A model generated the notes under the pieces. That model worked only from the letters and a program-made list of their open reading frames with translations, was not told the origin of the DNA and searched no databases. The position numbers and the translations under genes are program-made. 64,000 nucleotides of DNA from Dactylosporangium sp040689395 (GTDB lineage Bacteria; Actinomycetota; Actinomycetes; Mycobacteriales; Micromonosporaceae), in the NCBI RefSeq assembly GCF_040689395.1, contig NZ_JBFAZX010000001.1:310001-374000 (forward strand), in the 5' to 3' direction. Positions 35,573 through 44,299 of this stretch are shown here, piece after piece (positions within the stretch are counted from its first letter, which is position 1; every line of letters begins with the position of its first letter).

Positions 35573-36190
35573 GTGGAACTCTCCGAGGTGATCCGCCGGC
35601 GGCGGATGGTGCGCAACTACGACCCCGACCGTCCGGTGCCGGCGGACACCGTCGAGCGGCTGCTCGGCTACGCCACACACGCCCCGTCGGCCGGCTTCTC
35701 CCAGGGCTGGGAGTTCCTGCTGCTGGACACCCGCAAGGATGTCGAGCGCTTCTGGGCGGCCACCACGCCCGAGGACAACCTGCCCTCGGGCTGGCTGGAT
35801 GGGATGAGCCGGGCGCCGGTCGTCGTCGTGGCGCTCAGCCACCGCGACGCCTACCTCGACCGCTACGCCCAGCCGGACAAGGGCTGGACCGATCGTGACG
35901 AGGCCCGCTGGCCGGTGCCCTACTGGCACATCGACACCGGGATGGCGAGCCTGCTGGTCCTGCTGGGCGCGGTGGACGAAGGCCTCGGCGCGTGCTTCTT
36001 CGGCGTCACCCCGGACCGGATCCCGCACTTCCGCGCGGAGTTCGGCGTCCCAGAGGCGTACACGCCGATCGGCGCCATGACCATCGGCTACCGGGCCGCG
36101 GACAAGCGCTCACCGTCGCTCAAACGGGGCCGGCGGGAGTCGCCGAGCGTGACGCATCGGGGCAACTGGGGTAACCGAGCCGACTCGTGA
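35573..36190 (+). CDS. Nitroreductase family protein
   Basis: 205 aa, FMN-dependent oxidoreductase of the nitroreductase fold. The N-terminal RRRMVRNYDPDRPV and the following ATHAPSAGFSQGWEFLLLD are the standard FMN-binding motifs, and LGACFFGVTPDRIPHFR lies near the C-terminus. It reduces nitro groups, quinones or similar acceptors. GTG 35573 lies 9 bp after the epimerase stop and is preceded by a -10 element, not a ribosome binding site. Confidence 0.9.
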   Translation: MELSEVIRRRRMVRNYDPDRPVPADTVERLLGYATHAPSAGFSQGWEFLLLDTRKDVERFWAATTPEDNLPSGWLDGMSRAPVVVVALSHRDAYLDRYAQPDKGWTDRDEARWPVPYWHIDTGMASLLVLLGAVDEGLGACFFGVTPDRIPHFRAEFGVPEAYTPIGAMTIGYRAADKRSPSLKRGRRESPSVTHRGNWGNRADS

Positions 36191-36246
36191 CACCTTTTCT
36201 GTCGCACCCAGTCGGTACCCTGGCACGGTCAGGGGGGTGAACGTTC

Positions 36247-36537
36247 ATGATCTTCAAGGCGGTCCGCGATGGTCGGCCGTATCCGGAGCATGGGCTGACG
36301 TTGAAGCAATGGTCCGAGATCCCGCCGCGCCCGGTGCGGCTCGACCAGCTCATCACCACCAAACGCGAGTTGGCGCTCGACAAGCTGCTCGCCGAGGACT
36401 CGACCTTCTACGGCGACCTGTTCCCGCACGTCGTGCAGTGGGAGGGCGGCCTCTATCTCGAGGACGGCCTGCATCGCGCGCTGCGGGCCGCGCTGCAGCA
36501 GCGCACATCCATTCACGCTCGGGTCCTGCAGGCCTGA
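36247..36537 (+). CDS. Conserved small ParB-like actinobacterial protein
   Basis: 96 aa. It starts MIFKAVRDGRPYPEHGLTLK and ends with WEGGLYLEDGLHRALRAALQQ, a segment resembling the ParB/sulfiredoxin-type motif (I-x-D-G-x-H-R). I recall close relatives throughout actinobacteria but no assigned function. There is no signal peptide. A TACCCT hexamer and a GGGGGG stretch precede ATG 36247. Possible roles include DNA- or nucleotide-related regulation; this cannot be decided here. Confidence 0.72.
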   Translation: MIFKAVRDGRPYPEHGLTLKQWSEIPPRPVRLDQLITTKRELALDKLLAEDSTFYGDLFPHVVQWEGGLYLEDGLHRALRAALQQRTSIHARVLQA

Positions 36538-36541
36538 TGCA

Positions 36542-36547
36542 TATTGT
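36542..36547 (+). promoter_or_regulatory. -10 element for a leaderless acyl-CoA dehydrogenase mRNA
   Basis: TATTGT (36542-36547), 6 nt before GTG 36554. The gene lies only 16 bp after the preceding stop, yet has its own -10-like element. Confidence 0.5.
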
Positions 36548-36553
36548 GGGGGT

Positions 36554-37723
36554 GTGACGACACAGCGCCCCCTCGACCTGCTCGACCTCGACGGCCTGCA
36601 CTCGCAGGAGGAACTGGCGATCCGCGCGGTGGTGCGCCGGGTCGTCGACGACCACGTCCGGCCCAACGTCGCCGAGTGGTATGAGCGCGGTGAGGTGCCG
36701 GTGCGCGAGCTGGCGAAGGAGCTCGCCGGCGTCGGCCTGCTCGGCATGCACCTGACCGGCTACGGGTGCGCCGGGGCGAGCGCCGTCGCCTACGGGCTGG
36801 CCTGCCTGGAGCTCGAGGCCGGCGACTCCGGGGTGCGCAGCCTCGTCTCGGTGCAGGGGTCGCTGGCGATGTACGCCATCTGGAAGTACGGATCCGACGA
36901 GCAGAAGGACGAGTGGCTGCCGCGGATGGCCGCGGGCGACGCGATCGGCTGCTTCGGGCTGACCGAGCCCGACCACGGCTCCGACCCCGCCTCCATGACC
37001 ACCCGGGCGCGCCGCGACGGCGACGACTGGATCCTCAGCGGCGGCAAGATGTGGATCACCAATGCGCCGGTGGCCGACGTGGCCGTCGTGTGGGCGCGCA
37101 CCGACGACGGGGTCTGTGGTTTCGCCGTACCGATGCGGACCCCCGGCGTGTCCGCGCGCGAGGTGCATCACAAGCTCTCGCTGCGGGCCTCCCGCACCGG
37201 GCAGATCTTCCTCGACGACGTGCGCCTGCCCGCCTCGGCGCGGCTGCCCCTCGCCCGGGGGCTGAAGGCGCCGCTGTCCTGTCTCACCGAGGCGCGGTAC
37301 GGCATCGTCTGGGGCGCCCTCGGCGCGGCCCGCGACAGCCTGCACACCGCGCTGGACTACGCCGGCGCGCGGGAGCAGTTCGGCCGGCCGATCGCGGGCT
37401 TCCAGCTGACCCAGGCCAAGCTCGCCGACGCCGCGGTCGAACTGCAGAAGGGCTACCTGCTGGCGCTGCACCTCGGCAGGCTCGCCGACGCCGGGAAGCT
37501 GCGCCCCGAGCAGGTCAGCGTGGGCAAGCTCAACAACGTGCGGGAGGCCCTCGCGATCGCCCGGCAGTGCCGCACGATCCTCGGCGCCAACGGCATCAGC
37601 GCGCAGTATCCGGTCATGCGTCACTCCGCCAATCTTGAGACGGTGCTCACGTACGAGGGAACCTCGGAGATCCATCAGCTGGTCATCGGGCAGTGCCTCA
37701 CGGGCATCGCCGCGTTTGCTTGA
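36554..37723 (+). CDS. Acyl-CoA dehydrogenase (glutaryl-CoA-dehydrogenase-like)
   Basis: 389 aa. FAD enzyme of fatty-acid or amino-acid degradation. The FAD/substrate motifs are intact: CFGLTEPDHGSDPASM, GGKMWITNAPVADV, and the C-terminal VLTYEGTSEIHQLVIGQ with the catalytic Glu. The sequence layout resembles glutaryl-CoA dehydrogenases. No ETF genes or CoA ligase are nearby, so the pathway cannot be fixed. GTG 36554 appears leaderless. Confidence 0.92.
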   Translation: MTTQRPLDLLDLDGLHSQEELAIRAVVRRVVDDHVRPNVAEWYERGEVPVRELAKELAGVGLLGMHLTGYGCAGASAVAYGLACLELEAGDSGVRSLVSVQGSLAMYAIWKYGSDEQKDEWLPRMAAGDAIGCFGLTEPDHGSDPASMTTRARRDGDDWILSGGKMWITNAPVADVAVVWARTDDGVCGFAVPMRTPGVSAREVHHKLSLRASRTGQIFLDDVRLPASARLPLARGLKAPLSCLTEARYGIVWGALGAARDSLHTALDYAGAREQFGRPIAGFQLTQAKLADAAVELQKGYLLALHLGRLADAGKLRPEQVSVGKLNNVREALAIARQCRTILGANGISAQYPVMRHSANLETVLTYEGTSEIHQLVIGQCLTGIAAFA

Positions 37724-37806
37724 GATCGACTCGCGACTCTTTACTCGGCCCCTTACCGTGTGGGGGAGAAGATCCTCCCAGAGGAGTCGAAGCCCAGGAG
37801 TCGAAC

Positions 37807-38607
37807 ATGGCCGACAAGGAAGAGTCGACGACCTCCGAGTACCCCGAGGTCACGTCGAGTGCCGGCGCCTGGAACCCGCAGATAGGGGACCCCGTCGATC
37901 CGCGAGCGCAGCAGCGCAAGGCGCTGGAGCCGCGCGAGCCGATCGTCGTGCCGGTCAAGCCCGGTGGCGGCGCGATGCGCGGCCTCTTCTGGCTGGTCGC
38001 CACGATCGGGCTGGTCGTCGCGCTGGTGCTCGGCGCCAGGACGATCGGCCTCTTCCCCGGCCTGAAGAGCCCGTTCGCCGAGCAGCAGACCGACCGCAGC
38101 GGCCCGGCGCTGCTCAAGTCCGTGCAGGACCTCAGCCAGTTCGTCGCGGCCGAGGGCAACTTCCAGGTCATCGTCGATGTGCAGAAGGACCGCAAGTACA
38201 TCCCGGACTTCCTGCTCAACGAGCGCATCCTGTTCGTCGCGGCCGGCTCCGTCGAGGTGTACGTCGACTTCGCGAGCATCGGCCAGGGCGCGGTGAAGGA
38301 GTCCGAGGACCGGCGTACCGCGGAGATCAGCCTGCCGTCGCCCCAGCTGCGGCCGGTCCGGATCGACAACGACCACAGCTACGTCTACTCGCAAGAGCGC
38401 GGAATCTTCAACCGTATCGGTGACGCGTTGAGTTCGGACCCGAATCGGATGCAGGAGGTCTACAAGCTCGCCGAGCAGAAGATCGGCGACGCCGCCAAGG
38501 ATGCTGGCCTGCAGAAACGCGCCGAGGACAACACTCGCAAGATGCTCCAGCAGTTCCTCGCGGCCCTCGGCTACACATCGGTGACGGTGAACTTCCCGGC
38601 GCCCTGA
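37807..38607 (+). CDS. DUF4230 membrane-anchored protein
   Basis: 266 aa. A disordered N-terminus is followed by one transmembrane segment (LFWLVATIGLVVALVLGA) and an extracellular DUF4230 domain (SVQDLSQFVAAEGNFQVIVDVQKD to the end, ending LGYTSVTVNFP). The function of the family is unknown. ATG 37807 has GAGGAG upstream. It stands alone between the acyl-CoA dehydrogenase and the ABC ATPase. Confidence 0.88.
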   Translation: MADKEESTTSEYPEVTSSAGAWNPQIGDPVDPRAQQRKALEPREPIVVPVKPGGGAMRGLFWLVATIGLVVALVLGARTIGLFPGLKSPFAEQQTDRSGPALLKSVQDLSQFVAAEGNFQVIVDVQKDRKYIPDFLLNERILFVAAGSVEVYVDFASIGQGAVKESEDRRTAEISLPSPQLRPVRIDNDHSYVYSQERGIFNRIGDALSSDPNRMQEVYKLAEQKIGDAAKDAGLQKRAEDNTRKMLQQFLAALGYTSVTVNFPAP

Positions 38608-38763
38608 TCGTCAGTCTGAACTGCAGGTTCCCACAACAGTAGTTGCGCGGTAACGCCCCGAACACTGGTCATTTACCCGATGGACCAACTTGCGTGTGCC
38701 TCATCACAGTATTTGACTCGGGGTAACTGGCCGATCCGCGAATTGCTGACCTGGGGCGGAGGT

Positions 38764-40098
38764 GTGACGGTGGCTACCGTCGCGCTCAAAGATGTGATGA
38801 AGGTGTTTGCCGACGGCACCATCGCCGTCGACCGCATCAACCTGGACGTTGGACAGGGCGAGTTCATGGTGTTGCTCGGTCCGAGCGGCTGCGGCAAGTC
38901 GACGCTGCTGCGCATGGTGGCCGGCCTGGAGGACCCCACCTCCGGCGCCATCATCATGGACGGCGAGCTCGCCAACGACCTCCCGCCGCGCGAGCGCGGG
39001 GTCGCCATGGTCTTCCAGGACTTCGCCCTCTACCCGCACATGACGGTCGGCGAGAACATCGCCTTCCCACTGCGGCTGTCCGGGGTGGAGGCCGAGCCGC
39101 GCGCCGAGCAGGTCGCCGAGGTGGCCAGCGCGCTCGGCATCGGCGACGTGCTGGCCCGCAAGCCGGCGCAGCTGTCCGGTGGTCAGCGCCAGCGCGTCGC
39201 GATGGGGCGGGCCATCGTGCGCCGGCCGAAGCTCTTCCTCATGGACGAGCCACTGTCCAACCTGGACAGTGGCCTGCGCGCCGAGCTGCGCGCGGAGATC
39301 TCCGGGCTGGTCCGCGAGCTGGGCGTCACCACGATCTACGTCACCCACGACCAGGCCGAGGCGCTGACCATGGCCGACCGGGTCGCGATCATGCGCAAGG
39401 GCATCCTGCAGGACGTGGGAACGCCGACGCAGGTGTACGGCAGGCCGGCGACCCTCTACGTCGCGGCCTTCCTCGGCAGCCCGCGGATGAACCTGCTCGA
39501 GGCCGAGGTCTACGTCCACCTCGACCGCCACATCGCCCTGCACATGGGCGACCAGGTGCTGCACCTGCCGTGGAACGACCTGCGCTCGCGGCAGGTCGCC
39601 CACTTCCACGGCGAGCGCATCGTCATCGGGGTGCGTGCGGAGGCGTTGACCCCGGTGCCCGACTCCGCGACCGGCGACGTGCTGCGGGGTCGCATCCGAT
39701 ACCTCGAGCACCACGGCCATGAGTCGCTCGCGTTCCTCGACATCGGCGCGACCGCGGTGATCGTGGACGAGATCGGCAAGCCCCCGTCGGACGCGCCGAT
39801 CAACGGCGGCGGCCTGCGTAAGTTCGTCAGCAAGCTCACCGGCCGCAGCGACGGTGCCGACGACATGGAGCTCGTCGGCGCCGGTGTCGCCGGCCGCGGC
39901 GGCCCGCGCCGCGCGTCCAACCGTGAGAGCGTCCTGAGCGACCCGGGCCGGCACCACCGCCGCCCGGCCGAGCTGGCGGTCCGGCTCGCGCCGTATCCGA
40001 ATGTGACGCACGGTCACCCATTGACCGTCGCTGTGCGCATGGAAGCTCTGCACTTTTTCGACGAAAGGGGACAACGTATCGACGTGGGGTGGCGCTGA
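38764..40098 (+). CDS. Orphan sugar-type ABC transporter ATPase (MsiK/UgpC-like)
   Basis: 444 aa. Complete ATPase domain: Walker A GPSGCGKST, Q-loop, signature LSGGQRQR, Walker B LFLMDEPLSNLD and H-loop YVTHDQ. The C-terminal regulatory (TOBE/OB) domain of the MalK/MsiK group follows but carries a long polar insertion of about 60 residues (KFVSKLTGRSDGADDMELVG and beyond). No permease or binding-protein gene is adjacent, so it may energise several sugar importers like MsiK. GTG 38764 follows GGAGG closely; GTG 38770 is also possible. Confidence 0.88.
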   Translation: MTVATVALKDVMKVFADGTIAVDRINLDVGQGEFMVLLGPSGCGKSTLLRMVAGLEDPTSGAIIMDGELANDLPPRERGVAMVFQDFALYPHMTVGENIAFPLRLSGVEAEPRAEQVAEVASALGIGDVLARKPAQLSGGQRQRVAMGRAIVRRPKLFLMDEPLSNLDSGLRAELRAEISGLVRELGVTTIYVTHDQAEALTMADRVAIMRKGILQDVGTPTQVYGRPATLYVAAFLGSPRMNLLEAEVYVHLDRHIALHMGDQVLHLPWNDLRSRQVAHFHGERIVIGVRAEALTPVPDSATGDVLRGRIRYLEHHGHESLAFLDIGATAVIVDEIGKPPSDAPINGGGLRKFVSKLTGRSDGADDMELVGAGVAGRGGPRRASNRESVLSDPGRHHRRPAELAVRLAPYPNVTHGHPLTVAVRMEALHFFDERGQRIDVGWR

Positions 40099-40113
40099 GT
40101 GACGCATGTCGCT

Positions 40114-40119
40114 TAGCCT
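40114..40119 (+). promoter_or_regulatory. -10 element for the FVGTQ membrane protein
   Basis: TAGCCT (40114-40119), 6 nt before ATG 40126, no Shine-Dalgarno; consistent with a leaderless mRNA. Confidence 0.5.
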
Positions 40120-40125
40120 GCGCCG

Positions 40126-41316
40126 ATGGCAGCCTATGGCGAATCCGGATCCGGACTGCTCATCATCGAGCGCATCCTGCGTGATCGTGAGTCGATCTGG
40201 CGGCAGATCGGCGAGGAACGCGACCTCGGCAAGCTGACCAAGCAGATGCTCTACAGCTCCGTAGTAGCGCTGGCCTGCTATGGAGCTGTGCTTGGCGCGT
40301 CCCACAGCATCGCGCAGGCGGCCCTGTCGGCGGCGAAACTGCCGCTGCTGTTCCTCATGACGCTGGCGATCTGCCTGCCCACGCTGTATCTGTTCAACCT
40401 GGTCTTCGGTGCCCGCCTCCAGGTGAAGCAGGCATTGTCGCTGGTGATGGTCACGATCACGGTGACGTCGGTGCTGTCGCTGGCCTTCGCGCCGATCAGC
40501 CTGTTCTTCCTCATCACCGCGTTCAGCTACGACTTCTACAAGGTCCTCAACGTCGCGATCCTCACGATGACCGCCTTCGTCGGCCTGCGGTTCCTGACCA
40601 GTGGCATGCGCGCGCTGAACGAGCACACGGCCGCGCTGGCCGAGACGCGGCGACAGCAGCACGAGCGTGAGGAGCGCGCGGCCGCGGCCGCCGAGGCCGC
40701 GGCGCTGGCCGCGCTGTCCGCCCCGGCCGCCACTACCGCCACCGCCCCAGCCGCCACGGCCTCGGCCGCGGGCTCCACCGCCGCCGGCCCGGCTGCCGGC
40801 GATGGGGAGGCCGCCGAGGTCGAGCAGGCGTCGGGTGGCGATCCGGGGGCGGCGGTGCCCACGTCGCCCGCTCCGGCGCCGGGCGGTGCGCCCGTTGCCG
40901 CACCGGTCTCCGCGGTCCCCGTTTCCACCGTCCCGATCTCCGCGGTGCCGGCGACTGCCGGCGCGCCGAACGGGGTGGTCGCCACCCTCGTGGCGCCGCC
41001 GCACCCGCCCGCGATGCAGGGCCAGCCGCTGTTGATGCCCGACGGCCGGACCGTCTACCCGGTGGCGTATCCGCAGCCGGTGCCCATGATGCGGCCCCCG
41101 GCCCGGCCCGAGCCGCAGCCGGCGCCGGGGCAGCGGCCGGCGAGCATGACGCTGCTGAACGTGTGGATCCTGCTGTTCGGCTTCGTCGGCACCCAGCTGG
41201 CATGGACACTGCGCCCGTTCGTGGGCTCCCCGGGCGAGCCGTTCGAGATCTTCCGCAAGATCGAGGGAAACTTCTACGTCGAGGTGGTTCGCGCGATCGG
41301 CCGCCTGTTCACCTGA
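40126..41316 (+). CDS. Multi-pass membrane protein with FVGTQLAWTLRPF motif
   Basis: 396 aa. An N-terminal amphipathic segment (GLLIIERILRDRESIW) precedes four hydrophobic segments (about residues 45-175). A 165-residue Ala/Pro-rich low-complexity insertion follows, and a last membrane segment carries WILLFGFVGTQLAWTLRPF, then GEPFEIFRKIEGNFYVEVVRAIG. I recall relatives in cyanobacteria and actinobacteria annotated as actin-binding WH2-domain or YIP1-like proteins, all functionally unknown, and normally without such a long insertion. It is probably a small membrane-organising protein. ATG 40126 seems leaderless. Confidence 0.75.
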   Translation: MAAYGESGSGLLIIERILRDRESIWRQIGEERDLGKLTKQMLYSSVVALACYGAVLGASHSIAQAALSAAKLPLLFLMTLAICLPTLYLFNLVFGARLQVKQALSLVMVTITVTSVLSLAFAPISLFFLITAFSYDFYKVLNVAILTMTAFVGLRFLTSGMRALNEHTAALAETRRQQHEREERAAAAAEAAALAALSAPAATTATAPAATASAAGSTAAGPAAGDGEAAEVEQASGGDPGAAVPTSPAPAPGGAPVAAPVSAVPVSTVPISAVPATAGAPNGVVATLVAPPHPPAMQGQPLLMPDGRTVYPVAYPQPVPMMRPPARPEPQPAPGQRPASMTLLNVWILLFGFVGTQLAWTLRPFVGSPGEPFEIFRKIEGNFYVEVVRAIGRLFT

Positions 41317-41366
41317 CCGCCGTGCGCGCCGGGGAATCGGCGCTCCGGCCAGCGGCTACTGGTCGG

Positions 41367-41372
41367 TAACAT
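41367..41372 (+). promoter_or_regulatory. -10 element for the DUF4442 thioesterase gene
   Basis: TAACAT (41367-41372), 7 nt before ATG 41380, no Shine-Dalgarno. Confidence 0.5.
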
Positions 41373-41379
41373 ATCTGGC

Positions 41380-41844
41380 ATGAACATTGATTCAAAGGCG
41401 CTGGCCCGGGGCCTGACGTCGGTCGTGCCGTTCGCCCGCACCGTGGGCATCGAGATCGTCGAGGTGGTGGTGGACGGCGACGACGTGCGCGCCGTCGCCA
41501 CCCTTCCCGATGAGGAGCGCCTGCACAACCACGTGGCCGGCCCCCACGCGGGTGCGCTGTTCGCGCTGGGTGAGACCGCCTCGGGCGCGGTCGTGATGGC
41601 CGCGTTCGGCCCGCACCTGTCGCTGGGCACGCCGCTGGCGGTGCGCGCGGACATCGCATACGCGAAGCTGGCGAGGGGTCCGGTCCGCGCCACCGCCACC
41701 CTCGGCCGCGCGGTGGACGAGGTCGTCGATGAGCTGGCGGCGGGCGGCCGTCCCGAGTTCCCGGTGGCCATCGAGATCACCCGCGAGGACGGCGCGGTCA
41801 CCACGGCCATGACCGTGGTCTGGACGATCCGCCCGAATCGCTGA
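41380..41844 (+). CDS. DUF4442 hotdog-fold thioesterase-like protein
   Basis: 154 aa. The hotdog motif NHVAGPHAGALFALGETASG gives the catalytic-helix region of PaaI/YiiD-type thioesterases; the rest fits DUF4442. It probably hydrolyses or binds an acyl-CoA; the substrate is unknown. ATG 41380 appears leaderless. It is followed by a 145-bp gap before the hexosaminidase gene. Confidence 0.85.
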   Translation: MNIDSKALARGLTSVVPFARTVGIEIVEVVVDGDDVRAVATLPDEERLHNHVAGPHAGALFALGETASGAVVMAAFGPHLSLGTPLAVRADIAYAKLARGPVRATATLGRAVDEVVDELAAGGRPEFPVAIEITREDGAVTTAMTVVWTIRPNR

Positions 41845-41989
41845 ACCATTCCGCACTCAGGTGCCGTGCTGCGTGTATGTGTCCGACCTGTGCATGAAAG
41901 CGGAACTAACCTGTTAACTACTGGAAGGTTTCTTGACTATTACTGAGATGTGATGTGACCATCATCGCCAGGCGAAGGGTGGTTCACGC

Positions 41990-43465
41990 ATGGATGCACG
42001 CACGGGGGTCGACCTGCGCAGCATGGCGGATGCCGTGCTACAGCCAGGATTCGTCGGCAAGGAGCCGCCACCATGGCTACGCCGCCGCCTCGCCGAAGGG
42101 CTTGGCGGCGTCGCTCTCTTCGCGCGCAACGTGGTGGACCGGGACCAGGTCGCTGAGCTGACCGCCGCGATGCGCGCCGAGAAGCCGGACGTCATCGTCG
42201 CTATCGACGAGGAGGCCGGCGACGTCACGCGGATGCATGCGCACACCGGCAGCCCGTGGCCGGGCAGCCTGGCGCTCGGCGCGATCGACGACCCGGCGCT
42301 GACCCGCGAGGTCGCCGGGCACATCGGGCGCGACCTGGCCGCGGCCGGCATCACGTTCGACTACGCGCCCGACGCCGACGTCAACAACGACCCGAACAAC
42401 CCGGTGATCGGCTCGCGTGCGTTCGGTGCCGAGCCCGAGCGGGTCGCCCGGCACACCGCGGCCTGGATCGCCGGGCTGCAGGAGGCCGGCGTGGCCGCGT
42501 GCGCCAAGCACTTTCCCGGGCACGGGAACACGAGCGTGGACTCTCATCTTGACGTACCGCTGATCAAGGCCGGCCGGGCCGATCTCGACGCGGTGGAACT
42601 GGTGCCGTTCCGGGCGGCCATCGCGGCGGGCGTGCAGGCCGTGATGAGTGCGCACCTGCGGGTGCCGGCCCTCGACGCCGAACTGCCCGCGACCCTGAGC
42701 CGAAAGATCATGACCGGGCTGCTGCGCGGTGAGCTCGGGTTCGAGGGTCTGATCGTCACCGACGGTATCGAGATGCGTGCGATCTCCGCCCGGCACGGTC
42801 TCGCCCACGCCACCGTCATGGCGCTCGCCGCGGGCGCGGACGCGATCTGCGTCGGCGGCGACCACGCCGACGAGGAGACCGCGGTCATGTTGCGCGACGC
42901 AATCGTCGCCGCGGTGCGCTCGGGCGAGCTGTCCGAGGAGCGGCTCGCCGACGCTGCCGCGCGGGTCGCCCGCATGGCCGCGTGGTCGGCCGCGGCGCCC
43001 AAGCTCGCGCCCGACCCGCGCGCGAGCGAGATCGGGCTGTCAGCGGCCCGCCGGGCGCTGCGGATCACCGCGCCGGACGCGGCTTTCCCGCTGGCCGGCG
43101 CGCCGTATGTGATCGAGTTTCAGCCCGAGCTCAACTTCGCGATCGCGCCCGAGACGCCTTGGGGGCTCCTGGCGCCGCTCGCGGAACTCGACCCGGCGAC
43201 CTCCGGCGTGCGGCTGACCTCGGAGGACGGCCTGACCGACGCGCTGCGAGCCGCGCTTGGCCGGCCGCTGGTGCTGGTCGTGCGCGATCCGCATCGCTAT
43301 CCGTGGATGGCGGACTCTGTGAAAGCCTCCTTGGCCGCACGTCAGGAAGCCGTCGTCGTCGAAATGGGTGTCCCGGTGGACCCGCAGGGCGACGTGCACA
43401 TCGCGACGTTCGGCGCGACGGCCGCGGCCGGCCGCGCGGTCGCCGAGTTGCTGGCGGGTCGCTGA
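41990..43465 (+). CDS. Glycoside hydrolase family 3, beta-N-acetylhexosaminidase-like
   Basis: 491 aa. The NagZ-type motif KHFPGHGNTSVDSHLD and the nucleophile segment LIVTDGIEMRAI are present. The barrel is followed by an alpha/beta domain (from about residue 330). There is no signal peptide, so it acts in the cytosol, splitting GlcNAc from muropeptides or chito-oligosaccharides. With the chitinase at 15.5 kb it points to use of GlcNAc polymers. The start ATG 41990 has only GAAGGGTGG at a distance of about 11 bp. A GGAAGGTTTC element upstream partly resembles the chitinase operator. Confidence 0.9.
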   Translation: MDARTGVDLRSMADAVLQPGFVGKEPPPWLRRRLAEGLGGVALFARNVVDRDQVAELTAAMRAEKPDVIVAIDEEAGDVTRMHAHTGSPWPGSLALGAIDDPALTREVAGHIGRDLAAAGITFDYAPDADVNNDPNNPVIGSRAFGAEPERVARHTAAWIAGLQEAGVAACAKHFPGHGNTSVDSHLDVPLIKAGRADLDAVELVPFRAAIAAGVQAVMSAHLRVPALDAELPATLSRKIMTGLLRGELGFEGLIVTDGIEMRAISARHGLAHATVMALAAGADAICVGGDHADEETAVMLRDAIVAAVRSGELSEERLADAAARVARMAAWSAAAPKLAPDPRASEIGLSAARRALRITAPDAAFPLAGAPYVIEFQPELNFAIAPETPWGLLAPLAELDPATSGVRLTSEDGLTDALRAALGRPLVLVVRDPHRYPWMADSVKASLAARQEAVVVEMGVPVDPQGDVHIATFGATAAAGRAVAELLAGR

Positions 43466-43542
43466 ATACGCCAACGGGTGAGGATCCCGTGACGCTGAGA
43501 TCGCGCTCAGCTTCAACACCCGCGCCGTTTTCCATGCCGGTC

Positions 43543-43548
43543 TAGCAT
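43543..43548 (+). promoter_or_regulatory. -10 element for lprG
   Basis: TAGCAT (43543-43548), 6 nt before ATG 43555, no Shine-Dalgarno. Confidence 0.5.
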
Positions 43549-43554
43549 GCCGGT

Positions 43555-44289
43555 ATGTCCCCGACCCAGTCCCGCCCCCGCCTCCTCGTTGCCGGCGTCG
43601 CCGCGCTGACGGCGGTGCTCGTCGCCCTCACCGGCTGCTCCGGCAAGTCCGACAAGAAGGCCGGCGCGCCGTCGGCCGACCCCAACCTGCCGGCCGCCGA
43701 AGGGCTGCTCAGGGACTCCGCGACGGCGATGGGCGGCATCAAGACCGCCAAGTTCCTGATCACAGCCGACGGCACGATCGCCGGGGTGGCCATCAAGCGC
43801 GCCGACGGCGTGCTCACGAAGGAGGGCAACGCCCAGGGCACGGCGCAGGTCGAGCAGATGGGCACGGTCGCCGACCTGGCGTTCACGATCGTGGGCCAGA
43901 CGATGTGGCTCAAGGGTCCCACCGGCGGCTATCAGCAGATCCCGCTCGCGCTCGCCGCGTCGGTCTACGACCCGTCGGCGATCCTCGATCCCGAGCGCGG
44001 CATCGCGAAGGTGGTCTCCACCGCGACCGACGGCAAGACCGAGGCCGCCGAGACCGTTGACAACCAGGCCACGTATCGGGTCGGCGCCAAGTTCCCGGCC
44101 GAGAACCTGTCGAAGGTCGTGCCCGGCGTGACCGGCAGCGTGCCGGGCCGCCTGTGGATCGCGAAGGACAACAAGCGTGTGCTGAAGGCTGCGTTCGACC
44201 TGCCCGCCGTCGGCGACGCCAAGGGCGGCACGGTCACCGTGACGTTCACCGAGTTCGACGCCGCCGTCACCATCACGCCGCCGAAGTAG
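43555..44289 (+). CDS. LppX/LprAFG family lipoprotein (LprG-like)
   Basis: 244 aa. Signal peptide with lipobox LTGC; the mature protein has the LprG-type fold with ATAMGGIKTAKFLIT and repeated short strands. The family carries acylated lipids across the periplasm-like space. The MFS gene 10 bp downstream is the known partner (P55), so this is an lprG-P55 operon, which in mycobacteria is needed for lipid transport and cell-wall integrity. ATG 43555 appears leaderless. Confidence 0.87.
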   Translation: MSPTQSRPRLLVAGVAALTAVLVALTGCSGKSDKKAGAPSADPNLPAAEGLLRDSATAMGGIKTAKFLITADGTIAGVAIKRADGVLTKEGNAQGTAQVEQMGTVADLAFTIVGQTMWLKGPTGGYQQIPLALAASVYDPSAILDPERGIAKVVSTATDGKTEAAETVDNQATYRVGAKFPAENLSKVVPGVTGSVPGRLWIAKDNKRVLKAAFDLPAVGDAKGGTVTVTFTEFDAAVTITPPK

Positions 44290-44299
44290 AGCCGAGCCG

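Noticed and set aside
38704..41004. 766-codon minus-strand open frame over the ABC ATPase and membrane protein genes
   Set aside because: Arg/Gly/His-rich shadow spanning two good plus-strand genes.
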